Assembly (NCBI GenBank): GCA_027623315.1
Contig: JAQBYD010000004.1
Coordinates: forward strand, 1 to 64,000
Reading direction: 5' to 3'
From: Verrucomicrobiota bacterium
GTDB taxonomy: Bacteria > Verrucomicrobiota > Kiritimatiellia > CAJWTS01
DNA: 64,000 nucleotides
Part shown: one piece after another, positions 45,961-55,406 of the stretch
Layout: each line of letters begins with the position of its first letter
Position numbering within the stretch: the stretch's first letter is position 1
Translations under genes and position numbers: made by a program
The notes under the pieces: generated by a model
The model's database searches: none
What the model was told of the DNA's origin: nothing
The model's input: only the letters and a program-made list of their open reading frames with translations

Positions 45961-47424
45961 ATGGAATTGGTTGAACTGCTCCGTGTGATCGAGCCTTCGA
46001 GTATCGAGGGTTCCGCTCACCTCCAGATCGAGGGAGTCGAGAGCGATTCCCGTCTTGTTCGAGAGGGATTTCTCTACGTCGCGATCCCCGGCCGCCAACA
46101 CGAGTCGAACGCTTTCGTCCACGATGCCGTCGAGCGCGGTGCGACCGCGATCGTCACCGAGCGACCGATGTCGGGTCTGCGGGAGGTAGCCGTCATCCAG
46201 GTTGCAGACTCGCGCGCAGCACTTGCCAGCCTTGTGGCCCGGTTTTTCGGCTACCCCGCCGAGGCGATGACTTTGCTCGGGGTCACTGGAACCAATGGCA
46301 AGACGACCACGACGCACTTGATCGCGCAGGTCCTTGAGGCGGCGGGGTTGAAGACGGGGCTGATCGGGACGATTCAATACCGCATTGGTCGACGAACCAT
46401 TTCGGCCACGCGCACGACCCCCGAGCCCGTGGAACTCTACCGGTTGCTCAGCGAGATGAGGGATACGGGATGCGAAAATGTGGTGATGGAGGTATCCTCA
46501 CATGCGATCGATCAGAAGCGCATCGCGGGCCTTCCTTTCAAAGTGGCGGCGTTCACGAACCTCAGCCGCGACCATCTTGATTATCACGAAACGACGGAGT
46601 CGTACTTCGAGACCAAGGCCAGGTTCATTCGAAGTGTCGCTGAGCGGGCGGATTCAAGCGTTGTGCTCAACACCGACGATGCGCGGATCCGGTCGCTTGC
46701 GGCCGGGGGCCTCCCCCTGGGAAGTTGCATCCGCTACGGGCTGGGACCGGATACCGACGTCCGTGCCGAGGAGATTCAGTCGAGCGCGGAGGGGAGCCGT
46801 TGCCGGGTACACACTCCCTGGGGCAGCCAGGATCTCTCTGTGCCGCTGCCGGGAGACTTCAACCTGTCAAACGCGCTGGCGGCCCTGGCCTGTTGCGTTC
46901 TCGCCGGGATCCCGCTGGATTCCGTGCTCGCAGTGCTCGATCGCGCGACGACGGTGCCGGGTCGAATGGAGGAGGTGTCCACCGAGCGCGGATTTCGCGT
47001 CATCGTGGACTACGCTCATACGGATGATGCCCTGTCGAATGTCTTGCGAACGCTAAAGCAACTGGAGCATAACAGGTTGATCCTGGTCTTCGGATGTGGC
47101 GGGGATCGGGATCCCTCGAAGCGCCCGGTGATGGGAGGCGTGGCTTCGGAACTGGCGGACCATTCGATTATCACGTCGGACAATCCACGCGGCGAGGACC
47201 CGGCGGCTATCATCGAGCAGATTCAGACCGGGTTCAGCGAAACGAGTGCCTTCGAGTCGGTCGAAGATCGTCGCACGGCGATTGCTCGTGCGATCGGAAT
47301 GGCGGAGCGCGGTGACATCGTGCTGGTGGCTGGAAAGGGACATGAAAATTTTCAGGACTTCGGAACGCGAGTCGCTCCCTTCGATGATCGGGCGATCGCG
47401 CGCGAAATACTTGCAGGTACATAG
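45961..47424 (+). CDS. murE: UDP-MurNAc-tripeptide synthetase
   Basis: Adds the third amino acid to UDP-MurNAc-L-Ala-D-Glu. 487 residues from the ATG at 45961, which has a strong AGGAGGAGG. The Mur-ligase ATP loop is GVTGTNGKTTTTH. The substrate-specifying motif reads DNPR (TSDNPRGEDP), typical of meso-diaminopimelate-adding enzymes, so the cell wall is likely of the m-DAP type. About 120 bases lie between ftsI and this gene. Confidence 0.95.
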   Translation: MELVELLRVIEPSSIEGSAHLQIEGVESDSRLVREGFLYVAIPGRQHESNAFVHDAVERGATAIVTERPMSGLREVAVIQVADSRAALASLVARFFGYPAEAMTLLGVTGTNGKTTTTHLIAQVLEAAGLKTGLIGTIQYRIGRRTISATRTTPEPVELYRLLSEMRDTGCENVVMEVSSHAIDQKRIAGLPFKVAAFTNLSRDHLDYHETTESYFETKARFIRSVAERADSSVVLNTDDARIRSLAAGGLPLGSCIRYGLGPDTDVRAEEIQSSAEGSRCRVHTPWGSQDLSVPLPGDFNLSNALAALACCVLAGIPLDSVLAVLDRATTVPGRMEEVSTERGFRVIVDYAHTDDALSNVLRTLKQLEHNRLILVFGCGGDRDPSKRPVMGGVASELADHSIITSDNPRGEDPAAIIEQIQTGFSETSAFESVEDRRTAIARAIGMAERGDIVLVAGKGHENFQDFGTRVAPFDDRAIAREILAGT

Positions 47425-47473
47425 CCCCCTGGAACCGAGATGATCAAAGTGACAATGATGGGTTCGGACGGCG

Positions 47474-48835
47474 TTGTTTAATCCGGACCAGATCGCGACG
47501 TGGTGTAGCGGACGATGGGTCTCCGCGCCGCCGTCATGTATCGAGGGCGTGTCCCACGATACTCGCACGCTGCGGGCGGAGAATCTCTACGTGGCCATTC
47601 GCGGTGACCGATTCGACGGCCATGCGTTTGTGGAGGATGCGTTTGCGCGCGGCGCGGCCGGCTGTGTTGTGGACGCGGCGTACGCGGCCGAGACTGCCGC
47701 CGGTCCCCTCCTCGTGGTAGACGACCCGCGCATCGCGCTGGGGCGTATGGCATCCGGGTACCGCGCGCAGCACGGTGCGCGATTGGTGGGGGTCACGGGG
47801 AGTGCGGGCAAGACGACCGTCGTCGCCATGCTGGCTGGAATCGTGTCGCAAGTCTTTCCGACAGCCACGACGCTGGGAAATTGGAACAATGATATCGGAC
47901 TGCCCCTCAGCCTGTTGAATATGGATTCGGCCGATGAGATCGGTATTTTTGAAGTGGCGAGCAATCACCCCGGCGAGATCGCAAGCCTGTGCCGGATCTT
48001 GAAGCCGGACGTCGGCCTCTTGACCAACATTGGGTTGGCGCACATGGAGTTCTTCGATGATATCGAAGCTGTCGCGAGGGAGAAGGCGGCGCTTCTGGAA
48101 GCGCTGCCGTCCGACGGCAGTGCGGTGATCGTCGGAGATGCCCCCTTCGCGTCGCGCCTGCGCGAGGTCGCCCCGTGCGCTGTAACCACCGTGGCCTGTG
48201 CGGGGGACGCAGACTACATGACGACATTACCGGATTCGGACGGCTCGGTGGAGATTCGCGAGAAGTCCAGCGGCGAGAGCCTGGAGGTCCGCCTACTCAT
48301 CCCGGGCAGGCACTCCGCGCTCAATGCGACCATGGCTGCTGCGGCCGGCCGTCTCCTTAACGTGCCCTGGGAGGCCGTTGAAAGCGGCCTCAAGTCCTTT
48401 GTTCCTTGTCCGATGCGTTGGGAGACAGTCGACCTCCGTGGCGTGACTGTGATAAATGACGCTTACAACGCGAATCCACTGAGCATGCGCGCCGCGCTGC
48501 AAGCCTTTGCTACGCTTTCCGCATCCGGCCGAAAGTGGCTGGTGCTGGGAGACATGCGCGAGCTGGGCGAGTCGGCACTGGCGGCGCACGCGTCGCTCGG
48601 CGAGGAGATCGCCCGCGCGGATTGGCCGGAGTTGATCACGATCGGAGAACAGGGCGCGGGAATCGGTCGTGCCGCGCAGGGCGTGGAGTCCACGTCGATT
48701 CGGGTTCGGATTTGCGATGAGTCGTCGGACGCAGCTGCGATATTGAAAGATGAAGCCCGGAGCGGAGATGCCGTCCTGTTGAAGGCATCCCGCGCGGTTC
48801 AGTTGGAGAGCATCATTGATTTACTTCTTGCATGA
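47474..48835 (+). CDS. murF: UDP-MurNAc-tripeptide:D-Ala-D-Ala ligase
   Basis: Completes the UDP-MurNAc-pentapeptide. 453 residues with the ATP loop GVTGSAGKTTVVAM, the central EVASNHPGEI and NIGLAHMEFF, and VINDAYNANPLSM. The start appears to be TTG at 47474; an ATG upstream reads a different frame that stops at 47478-47480. The 3' end overlaps mraY by 20 bases. Confidence 0.93.
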   Translation: MFNPDQIATWCSGRWVSAPPSCIEGVSHDTRTLRAENLYVAIRGDRFDGHAFVEDAFARGAAGCVVDAAYAAETAAGPLLVVDDPRIALGRMASGYRAQHGARLVGVTGSAGKTTVVAMLAGIVSQVFPTATTLGNWNNDIGLPLSLLNMDSADEIGIFEVASNHPGEIASLCRILKPDVGLLTNIGLAHMEFFDDIEAVAREKAALLEALPSDGSAVIVGDAPFASRLREVAPCAVTTVACAGDADYMTTLPDSDGSVEIREKSSGESLEVRLLIPGRHSALNATMAAAAGRLLNVPWEAVESGLKSFVPCPMRWETVDLRGVTVINDAYNANPLSMRAALQAFATLSASGRKWLVLGDMRELGESALAAHASLGEEIARADWPELITIGEQGAGIGRAAQGVESTSIRVRICDESSDAAAILKDEARSGDAVLLKASRAVQLESIIDLLLA

Positions 48836-49916
48836 GTTTACAGAATCCTTCTCGTGGCTGCGGGTCTTCCGCTACATCACGGTGCGTACCTTTGGAGCGG
48901 CCGCCACATCTTTCCTCGTGTGCGTGGTCCTGGGTCCGTGGGTGATCGCGAAGCTGCGACGCCTGAAACTTGAGCAGGTCTTGCGCAAGGAGGAGGCCGC
49001 CCCGCTCTACGATCTGCACGAAGGGAAAGAGGGCACGCCGACGATGGGCGGCCTGATCATCATCGGCGGAATTGGAATTTCGACCGTGTTGTGGGCCCGC
49101 CCGGATAACGCGTTTGTCTGGTTGGCCCTCGGTACGCTCTTCTTCATGGGGAGTATCGGGTTTCTCGACGATTGGTTAAAGATCGTTCGGCAGGATACCA
49201 AGGGGTTGAGGGCGCGTCACAAGCTGGTGCTGCAATTGGCGTGGTCGCTCGTCGCCGTGGCCGTGATGGCCGCGGTGCCGGATACGCGAATGCATATGAC
49301 GGAGTTGATGGTGCCCTTTCTCAAGGATCCCGTCGTGGGCGACCTTGGAATCGTACTGACGTTCCTGTTCATCGCGCTGGTGCTGATCGGATCCAGCAAC
49401 GCCGTCAACTTGACGGACGGCCTGGACGGGCTCGCGATCGGGTGTACGAGTTCGGTCGCCATGGCCTACATGGTGCTTGCCTATGTCGCCGGACACGCCG
49501 TCCTGGCGGACTACCTGCTGGTCCCGCATATATCCGGAAGTGGAGAATTGGCGGTGCTTTGCGGGAGCATGCTGGGTGCAGCCCTCGGTTTTCTATGGTT
49601 CAACTGTCACCCTGCGCAGGTCTTCATGGGTGACACTGGAAGCCTGGCGCTGGGCGGCACGATCGGCATGATCGCGATCCTGATTAAGCAGGAGCTTCTT
49701 CTGGTCATCGTCGGGGGCGTCTTCGTGATCGAGGCACTGAGTGTGATCATCCAGGTCGTTTCCTTCAGGTTGCGTGGCAAGCGGGTCTTCGCCATGGCGC
49801 CACTGCATCACCATTTCGAACTCAAACAGTGGAGTGAGACACAGGTCACGATCCGGTTCTGGATCATCTCGATTATTTTCGCCCTGCTCGGCGTGTTGAG
49901 TCTGAAGATGCGATGA
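48816..49916 (+). CDS. mraY: Phospho-MurNAc-pentapeptide transferase
   Basis: Makes lipid I in the membrane. 366 residues with about ten hydrophobic helices and the signature motifs FRYITVRT at the N-terminus, EGTPTMGG, FLDDWLKI, NLTDGLDGLA and MAPLHHHFEL. The TTG start at 48816 has GGAGAG upstream and gives the expected MIYFL beginning; no ATG is available in frame nearby. Start overlaps murF, end overlaps murD by 4 bases. Confidence 0.95.
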   Translation: MIYFLHEFTESFSWLRVFRYITVRTFGAAATSFLVCVVLGPWVIAKLRRLKLEQVLRKEEAAPLYDLHEGKEGTPTMGGLIIIGGIGISTVLWARPDNAFVWLALGTLFFMGSIGFLDDWLKIVRQDTKGLRARHKLVLQLAWSLVAVAVMAAVPDTRMHMTELMVPFLKDPVVGDLGIVLTFLFIALVLIGSSNAVNLTDGLDGLAIGCTSSVAMAYMVLAYVAGHAVLADYLLVPHISGSGELAVLCGSMLGAALGFLWFNCHPAQVFMGDTGSLALGGTIGMIAILIKQELLLVIVGGVFVIEALSVIIQVVSFRLRGKRVFAMAPLHHHFELKQWSETQVTIRFWIISIIFALLGVLSLKMR

Positions 49917-51244
49917 CGTCTCAAGAAGGGATCCTTGTGCTCGGCCTTGGAGTCAGCGGCAAAGCGGCAGCCGAACTGCTCTGCTCCGAAGGTCGGAAAG
50001 TCACCGTGGTCGATGCGGCATGTAGCGAGAACCTGCAGCGGGAAGCGAACGCGCTCCGGAATCTCGGCGTCGAGGTGCGACTCGGTGAGGATCAGCAATT
50101 CGGTGATTTTGAGCTTTGTATTGTGAGTCCGGGCATAGCGTTCGACTCGGCATGGATCCGGGAGCTGCGCTCTCGTGGCGTGCGCGTGATCTCCGAGTTG
50201 GAGTTTGGCTGGGCACGCTGTGCGGCCAAAACGCTTGCGGTGACCGGGTCCAACGGCAAGAGCACGTGCGTCAAGCTGTGTCATGATGCGCTTACCCTCG
50301 CGGGCATAACCTCCGTGATGGCCGGAAACTGCGGACTTCCGTTCAGCGCGGTGGCCGCTTCTGGAACGTCCGTGGACTGGATTCTCGCGGAGGTCAGTTC
50401 CTTCCAACTCGAAACGGTAGATCAATTTAGACCGGACGTCGGCATTCTCTTGAACATTCTACCCAACCACCTGGACCGTCACGGCGACATGGATGCCTAT
50501 ACACGCCTTAAGAGTCGACTGTTTCGGCGGATGACCGAGCATGACGTCGGCATCGTAGGCGCCGATTGGCTCGACGTCGTGCGGCGAGAGAGTCATGGCC
50601 GCTGCCGCTGGGTATCCATCGGCGGCGAAGGCCCCGACGCCTGCCGGTTCAGGGACCATGAGCTGGTATGGGGAGAGAACCGGTGTGTCGATGTGAGGGG
50701 CACGCCGTTCGATAATGCCGTCTTGGGGACGGCGGCGGCGGCTGCCGCCGTCGCGGTGGAGGCGTGTGGAGCCGGTGCTCAATGCGTGGCAGAGGCCACT
50801 CGCGGCTTCGAGGCGCTGCCGCACCGCTTGGAGCCCGTGGCAGCCCGGGGCGGGGTTGCGTTTGTGAACGATTCGAAGGCGACCAATATTGCGGCCCTGG
50901 ATGCCGCGCTTCGAACCATCGACGGTCCGGTCCGGCTCATTGCCGGCGGTCGACTGAAGGAGATTGATGTGACGAAGCCCAAAAAAGTGCTCGCGTCCAA
51001 GGTTCGCGCCGCCTACCTTATCGGCGAAGCGATGGCGACATTGGAATCGGAATGGCGTGACGTGGTTTTATGTCGCCCATGCCGTACGCTGGATGTTGCG
51101 GTTGAGAAGGCGTGGTTGGAGAGTGAGCCCGGAGATACCATTCTGCTGTCTCCGGCGTGCGCGAGTTTTGATCAGTTTCAAAGCTTCGAGGAACGAGGAA
51201 ATGTATTTGTCAAATGTATTAGCCAATTGGATGAGGAGGTCTGA
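49913..51244 (+). CDS. murD: UDP-MurNAc-L-alanine:D-glutamate ligase
   Basis: Adds D-glutamate to UDP-MurNAc-L-Ala. 443 residues with an N-terminal GLGVSGKAAAELL nucleotide fold, the ATP loop AVTGSNGKSTCVKL, LNILPNHLDRH, and FVNDSKATNIAALDAAL with IAGGRLKE. Overlaps mraY by ATGA and is followed after one base by the GTG of the LysM lipoprotein gene. Confidence 0.95.
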   Translation: MTSQEGILVLGLGVSGKAAAELLCSEGRKVTVVDAACSENLQREANALRNLGVEVRLGEDQQFGDFELCIVSPGIAFDSAWIRELRSRGVRVISELEFGWARCAAKTLAVTGSNGKSTCVKLCHDALTLAGITSVMAGNCGLPFSAVAASGTSVDWILAEVSSFQLETVDQFRPDVGILLNILPNHLDRHGDMDAYTRLKSRLFRRMTEHDVGIVGADWLDVVRRESHGRCRWVSIGGEGPDACRFRDHELVWGENRCVDVRGTPFDNAVLGTAAAAAAVAVEACGAGAQCVAEATRGFEALPHRLEPVAARGGVAFVNDSKATNIAALDAALRTIDGPVRLIAGGRLKEIDVTKPKKVLASKVRAAYLIGEAMATLESEWRDVVLCRPCRTLDVAVEKAWLESEPGDTILLSPACASFDQFQSFEERGNVFVKCISQLDEEV

Positions 51245-51245
51245 C

Positions 51246-52196
51246 GTGCGAAAAAAAACCGTTTTGGGAATCGTAGGCGCAGTTCACGTGATCGGGGTAG
51301 GGGCACTGGTATGCCTTCAAGGGTGTCGTCCGACGACGACCACGGGTGCTGACGCGGCGTTATCGCCGCCGCCGCCGGTGATGCCCCCGCCCACCTTCTC
51401 CGCGCCGGTCGTTACGAAGGCGGGCCCAAGCACGGCCGCCGTCTCATCGGCCGTGCTGCCATTCACGTCGACCTATGTCGTTACGAAGGGCGACAGTATC
51501 TCGGTGATCGCGAAGAAATTCGGTGTGCGCACGCGGGATATCGTGGCGCTGAACCAGTTGAAGAATCCGAACAAGATCCGCGTCGGCCAGAAAATCCTTC
51601 TGCCCGGACCGGCTGACACGTCGAAGCCGCCAACGGTGCGATCGGCGGTAGTGGCTCCGAAGGCGGGGCCGAACCAGATCGTGGTTAAGAAGGGCGATAC
51701 GCTCTCGCAACTCGCCAAGCGTCACGGGACGACAACCCGCGCGCTGCGCGACGTGAACAAACTCACCACGGATATGATTCGAGTCAACCAGGTGCTTTCG
51801 TTGCCGTCGGGGTCATCCGCGACAAGCGTGGCGAAAGCACAAACGCCAGGGCCGAGTGATGCGCAGCCGCCGGCGGTCGAGCTCAAGCCGGCCCAACCCG
51901 TGAAGACTCCGTTGGTCGCCGCACCACCTCCCGCCGCGACCGACTTGCCGCCGATGCCCGTGATTGAGGAGGCCGAGCCGATCGTCGAGGAGACGCTCGC
52001 TACGGAGCCTGCCGGCGAGGTGGATCCCGGGGCCGATTTCATCGTGCACACGGTCGGGAAGGATGAAGACGTTTTCGACGTGGCTCTACGCTATACCGTT
52101 CTTCCGGACGAGGTGAGGAGACTGAACAATCTCGACGGAAACGAACTCCAGGAAGGGCAGCGGCTCAAGATCAAGGTGAGCGGCATCCGGGAGTGA
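51246..52196 (+). CDS. LysM-repeat lipoprotein in the dcw cluster
   Basis: 316 residues from GTG at 51246, with GAGGAGGT in the murD end as its ribosome site. A lipobox (CLQGC) ends the signal peptide. Two clear LysM domains (YVVTKGDSISVIAKKFGVR; IVVKKGDTLSQLAKRHGTT) and a third, more divergent one (VHTVGKDEDVFDVALRY) are separated by Pro/Ala-rich linkers. LysM binds peptidoglycan glycan chains, so the protein should tether a membrane to the wall. There is no enzymatic domain. Its place between murD and ftsW, overlapping ftsW by 4 bases, suggests a role in septal wall synthesis. Confidence 0.88.
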   Translation: MRKKTVLGIVGAVHVIGVGALVCLQGCRPTTTTGADAALSPPPPVMPPPTFSAPVVTKAGPSTAAVSSAVLPFTSTYVVTKGDSISVIAKKFGVRTRDIVALNQLKNPNKIRVGQKILLPGPADTSKPPTVRSAVVAPKAGPNQIVVKKGDTLSQLAKRHGTTTRALRDVNKLTTDMIRVNQVLSLPSGSSATSVAKAQTPGPSDAQPPAVELKPAQPVKTPLVAAPPPAATDLPPMPVIEEAEPIVEETLATEPAGEVDPGADFIVHTVGKDEDVFDVALRYTVLPDEVRRLNNLDGNELQEGQRLKIKVSGIRE

Positions 52197-53326
52197 AGTG
52201 GAATCCAGCCCGGATCCTGGTCGTCCTGATCGTGCTCCTCCTGTGGATCGGGATCGTCATGCTCGCCAGCACCAGCGTGGTGAAGGGTTCCGCGAGCAAG
52301 GACGACTCCTCCTATTTCATCAAGCGTCAGCTGGTGTGGCTCATGGTGGCGCTCGCCGTCGGGGTGGCTGCCTCCAATGTAAAGGTCGATTTCTGGCGCC
52401 AACACGCGTTTTTCTTGCTCGGTTTCGCCGTGCTGCTGTTGGTGTCGGTCCTGCTCTTCGGTCGAACCATCAACGGCAGTAAGCGATGGCTCGTGCTGGC
52501 GGGCGTATTGCGTTTTCAGCCTTCCGAATTCGCTAAATTTGCCATCGTGACGGCCCTCGCGAACTGGATGTCGCACGTTGGTAGCATGTCATCTCGCTTC
52601 CGAGAGGGACTGCTTATTCCGGGAGCTGCGATAGGACTTGTCGCCGCGTTAATCATTGCCGAGCCCGACTTCGGCACGTGCATGCTCGTCGGCGCTGTAG
52701 GGATGCTCGTGATGTTTATGGGCGGTACGCGATTGCGCTATCTCGTCGTTACCGGCGTCGCGGCCTTTCTCTCGATCGCACTCTTGATTCTGCACAACCC
52801 CGTGCGCGCGAATCGTATCTGGGCGTTTCTAAATCGTGAAGAAAATCCAGAGGGGGCCTATCAACTGGTGCAATCGATTAACTCTCTCGTCCTCGGGGGT
52901 ACGACAGGGGTCGGTTACGGCAACAGTTTGCAGAAGTATCACTACTTGCCGGAAGCGCACACGGATTTCATCCTGGCGATTATCGGTGAGGAACTGGGCG
53001 CGATGACCATCGGTATCGTCATCTTGTATGCGGGGATCCTGATGTGCGGCACGAAGATCAGCATGGGCTGTCGGGACCCGTTCGGTCGATTGCTGGGCAT
53101 GGGTATCACGGCGATGATCACCATGCAGGCGGCGATCAATGTCGGCGTCGTAACGGGTTGCCTGCCCACCAAGGGCTTGCCCTTGCCGTTGATCAGCTAT
53201 GGTGGAACGAGTCTGGTGATGACGATGCTAAGCCTCGGCGTGCTCCTCAGCATCGCGAGGTTCAGCGGAGACACGCGCAAACCGGCGACGGTGCCGATCG
53301 TGAAAAACCGCGCGCACTCGGTGTGA
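52193..53326 (+). CDS. ftsW: Septal peptidoglycan glycosyltransferase FtsW
   Basis: A SEDS-family polymerase that works with FtsI. 377 residues with about ten membrane helices and the motifs NGSKRWLVLAGVLRFQPSEF, TTGVGYGNSLQKYHYLPEAH followed by TDFILAIIGEELG, and KGLPLPLISYGGTSL. GTG start at 52193 overlaps the LysM gene (GTGA). Last gene of the cluster here; murG, murC, ftsQ, ftsA and ftsZ do not follow. Confidence 0.95.
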   Translation: MKWNPARILVVLIVLLLWIGIVMLASTSVVKGSASKDDSSYFIKRQLVWLMVALAVGVAASNVKVDFWRQHAFFLLGFAVLLLVSVLLFGRTINGSKRWLVLAGVLRFQPSEFAKFAIVTALANWMSHVGSMSSRFREGLLIPGAAIGLVAALIIAEPDFGTCMLVGAVGMLVMFMGGTRLRYLVVTGVAAFLSIALLILHNPVRANRIWAFLNREENPEGAYQLVQSINSLVLGGTTGVGYGNSLQKYHYLPEAHTDFILAIIGEELGAMTIGIVILYAGILMCGTKISMGCRDPFGRLLGMGITAMITMQAAINVGVVTGCLPTKGLPLPLISYGGTSLVMTMLSLGVLLSIARFSGDTRKPATVPIVKNRAHSV

Positions 53327-53356
53327 GTGGTGGATGCTGAAATTCGGGAGAGTAGA

Positions 53357-53452
53357 GCCCACGAATCACGCGAATCCACACGAATGCAGACAGAGATCGA
53401 ACCGCGGTCTCTCCTCTCTGGAAATTCGTGTCGATTCGCGTGATTCGTGGGC
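53357..53452. repeat. 96-bp hairpin between convergent ftsW and dnaG
   Basis: Arms 53357-53385 and 53424-53452 are reverse complements at 28 of 29 positions, built from repeated words such as CACGAATCACGCGAAT. No T tract follows on either strand. It may be a bidirectional terminator or a mobile palindromic repeat. Confidence 0.7.
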
Positions 53453-53474
53453 CCAACATCCGTGAAGTCGCAGC

Positions 53475-55304
53475 TCAAGCCTCGGCGAGATTCTCCATCT
53501 CCATCTCGATGATGACGCTGCCGCTATCCCATTGGCCGAGCGCCTTGATGTCGTACGTGAGCTGGGTCTGACGCTCCACGTTCTCCGCAGCGAGGCCCTG
53601 CCGCTCGGCCGATAGACGGCGTTTCCAGATCCCCAGGATGAGATCGCGGACCGCATCTTCGCGCGTGTACTCGCGGCCGGACGACTTGGACGGTTCCTCC
53701 AGCACCCGGGATGTGAGAGACCACAAGGCCCCGGAGCGATCCTCGCCGGCGCGAGCACTCACCAGGTCCTGGATCCGCTGTCCCGTTTTCGCCGATTCAA
53801 TCGAACATTCGATGAAGTGCCGACAAGGTTCCGAGGAGACGAGCTCAAAGCGCAAGTAGGACTCTACAAGCCGTGCGAGCTCGGGATGGTCCGCCGCGTG
53901 CACGAGATGACGAGCGAGTTCGAGTTCCTCGGGTGGAAACGCGGGCGCCGCGGGAGCTTCGGGTTCGGTCTCCCCGCGGGAGCGAGCACGGGTCTGCCGA
54001 CCCACCTGCTTGAGCTCGCTATGTAACGCTTCCACCGGAATATTGAGGCGTTGGGCGGCCTCCTGGACGAGTTTCGCGCGCTGCACGGCGTTGGGGCTCT
54101 GCGAGATCGTCTCCAGAACCGCACGTGTTGCGCGCATGAGTCCGATCTCGGATTTTGTGTCGTGGGTTTCCTGCAGCACATTAATGTGAAAATGCAGGAG
54201 TGACGTTGCCGCATCGAGGATGCTGCGAAACGCATCCGCGCCCTGCTCCGTGATGACAGTGTCGGGATCCCCGCCGGGGGGCAGGGTTGCGATGCGGACC
54301 GCGAGGCCGGAGTTGAGGAAGAGCCGTGCCGTGCGAATGGCCGAGTCGCGTCCGGCGGCATCGGAATCGAACGCGATAATCACGCTGTCGGCATAGCGTT
54401 TGAGCTTGCGGGCGTGATTTTCAGTGACAGCGGTGCCCTGTCCGGCCACGGCCGTCGCGAATCCGGCGCTCTGGCAGCGAATGACATCGATCTGGCCTTC
54501 GCAGATGACGGCCTCGCGGGACTGCACGATGTGCTGCCGGGCCTGGTGCAGGGCGTAGAGGACGTTGCTCTTTTGAAAGAGCGGTGTCTCCGGGCTATTG
54601 ACGTACTTGGCCGCCTTGGCATCGGCTTCGAGCAATCGTCCACTGAACCCGATGACGCGGCCTTGCTCGTCGCAGATCGGAAACATGAGACGATTCCGAA
54701 ATCGATCGTAGAAAGGACTTCGCGAGTCCGGATTGGTGGAACGGATAATCAGGCCGGCCGTCTCAAGCTGATCCTGCGTATATTGCTTCTTCTCGGCCCA
54801 CTGCAGGCAGGCGCTCCAGCTGTCAGGTGCAAATCCTATTCTGAATTCTTCAATCGCGGCGGCGTCAATCGATCTGGACTGCAGATATTCGCGGGCGTGT
54901 GCGGCTGCCGGTCTCTCCAGCAGGCACCGGTGAAAGGAGTCTGCGATCTCGTGGTGCAGCTTGTAGAGAACATCCTTCTGGGCGCCGTGAACTCCGTCGT
55001 CATCTTCGAGGCGAAGCGTAATCCCGGCGCGTTGCGCCAGCATTTTGATGGCGGTCATGAATTCCACGCCCTCGTAGAGCATGACGAAGCGGACGACGTC
55101 ACCCCCCTCACCACATCCGAAACAGTGGAAGATCTGGCGTGACATATTGATATGGAAGGAGGGGGATTTCTCCTTGTGGAAAGGGCACAGGGCCTTGAAG
55201 GCGGTGCCGGCGCGTTGGATATTGAAATAGCTACCGATGACTTCGGAGATCTCGCAGCGAAGCTTGATCTCTTCGATCGTCTCCTTGGGGATTATGGCAG
55301 CCAT
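53475..55304 (-). CDS. dnaG: DNA primase
   Basis: Makes RNA primers for DNA replication. 609 residues with the CHC2 zinc-binding domain (CPFHKEKSPSFHI ... FHCFGCGEGGDVV), the primase core and a TOPRIM fold (VICEGQIDVIRCQ ... VIIAFDSDAAGRDS), and a C-terminal region for helicase contact that ends in an acidic tail. Start ATG 55304. No rpoD or rpsU is adjacent. Confidence 0.96.
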   Translation of the reverse strand: MAAIIPKETIEEIKLRCEISEVIGSYFNIQRAGTAFKALCPFHKEKSPSFHINMSRQIFHCFGCGEGGDVVRFVMLYEGVEFMTAIKMLAQRAGITLRLEDDDGVHGAQKDVLYKLHHEIADSFHRCLLERPAAAHAREYLQSRSIDAAAIEEFRIGFAPDSWSACLQWAEKKQYTQDQLETAGLIIRSTNPDSRSPFYDRFRNRLMFPICDEQGRVIGFSGRLLEADAKAAKYVNSPETPLFQKSNVLYALHQARQHIVQSREAVICEGQIDVIRCQSAGFATAVAGQGTAVTENHARKLKRYADSVIIAFDSDAAGRDSAIRTARLFLNSGLAVRIATLPPGGDPDTVITEQGADAFRSILDAATSLLHFHINVLQETHDTKSEIGLMRATRAVLETISQSPNAVQRAKLVQEAAQRLNIPVEALHSELKQVGRQTRARSRGETEPEAPAAPAFPPEELELARHLVHAADHPELARLVESYLRFELVSSEPCRHFIECSIESAKTGQRIQDLVSARAGEDRSGALWSLTSRVLEEPSKSSGREYTREDAVRDLILGIWKRRLSAERQGLAAENVERQTQLTYDIKALGQWDSGSVIIEMEMENLAEA

Positions 55305-55406
55305 GTTTGAAGTCTAACGCGAGATCGTCGAGCTGTCGAGCGGCTCCCGAGAACCCAAAGAAGTCGTCGCCGCGCCGATGGGATGCGCGAAACGACGGGG
55401 ATCGGT

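Noticed and set aside
47441-47480. Short ORF (ATG ... TAA) directly before murF
   Set aside because: Thirteen codons with no Shine-Dalgarno and no attenuator-like structure; more likely chance than a leader peptide.
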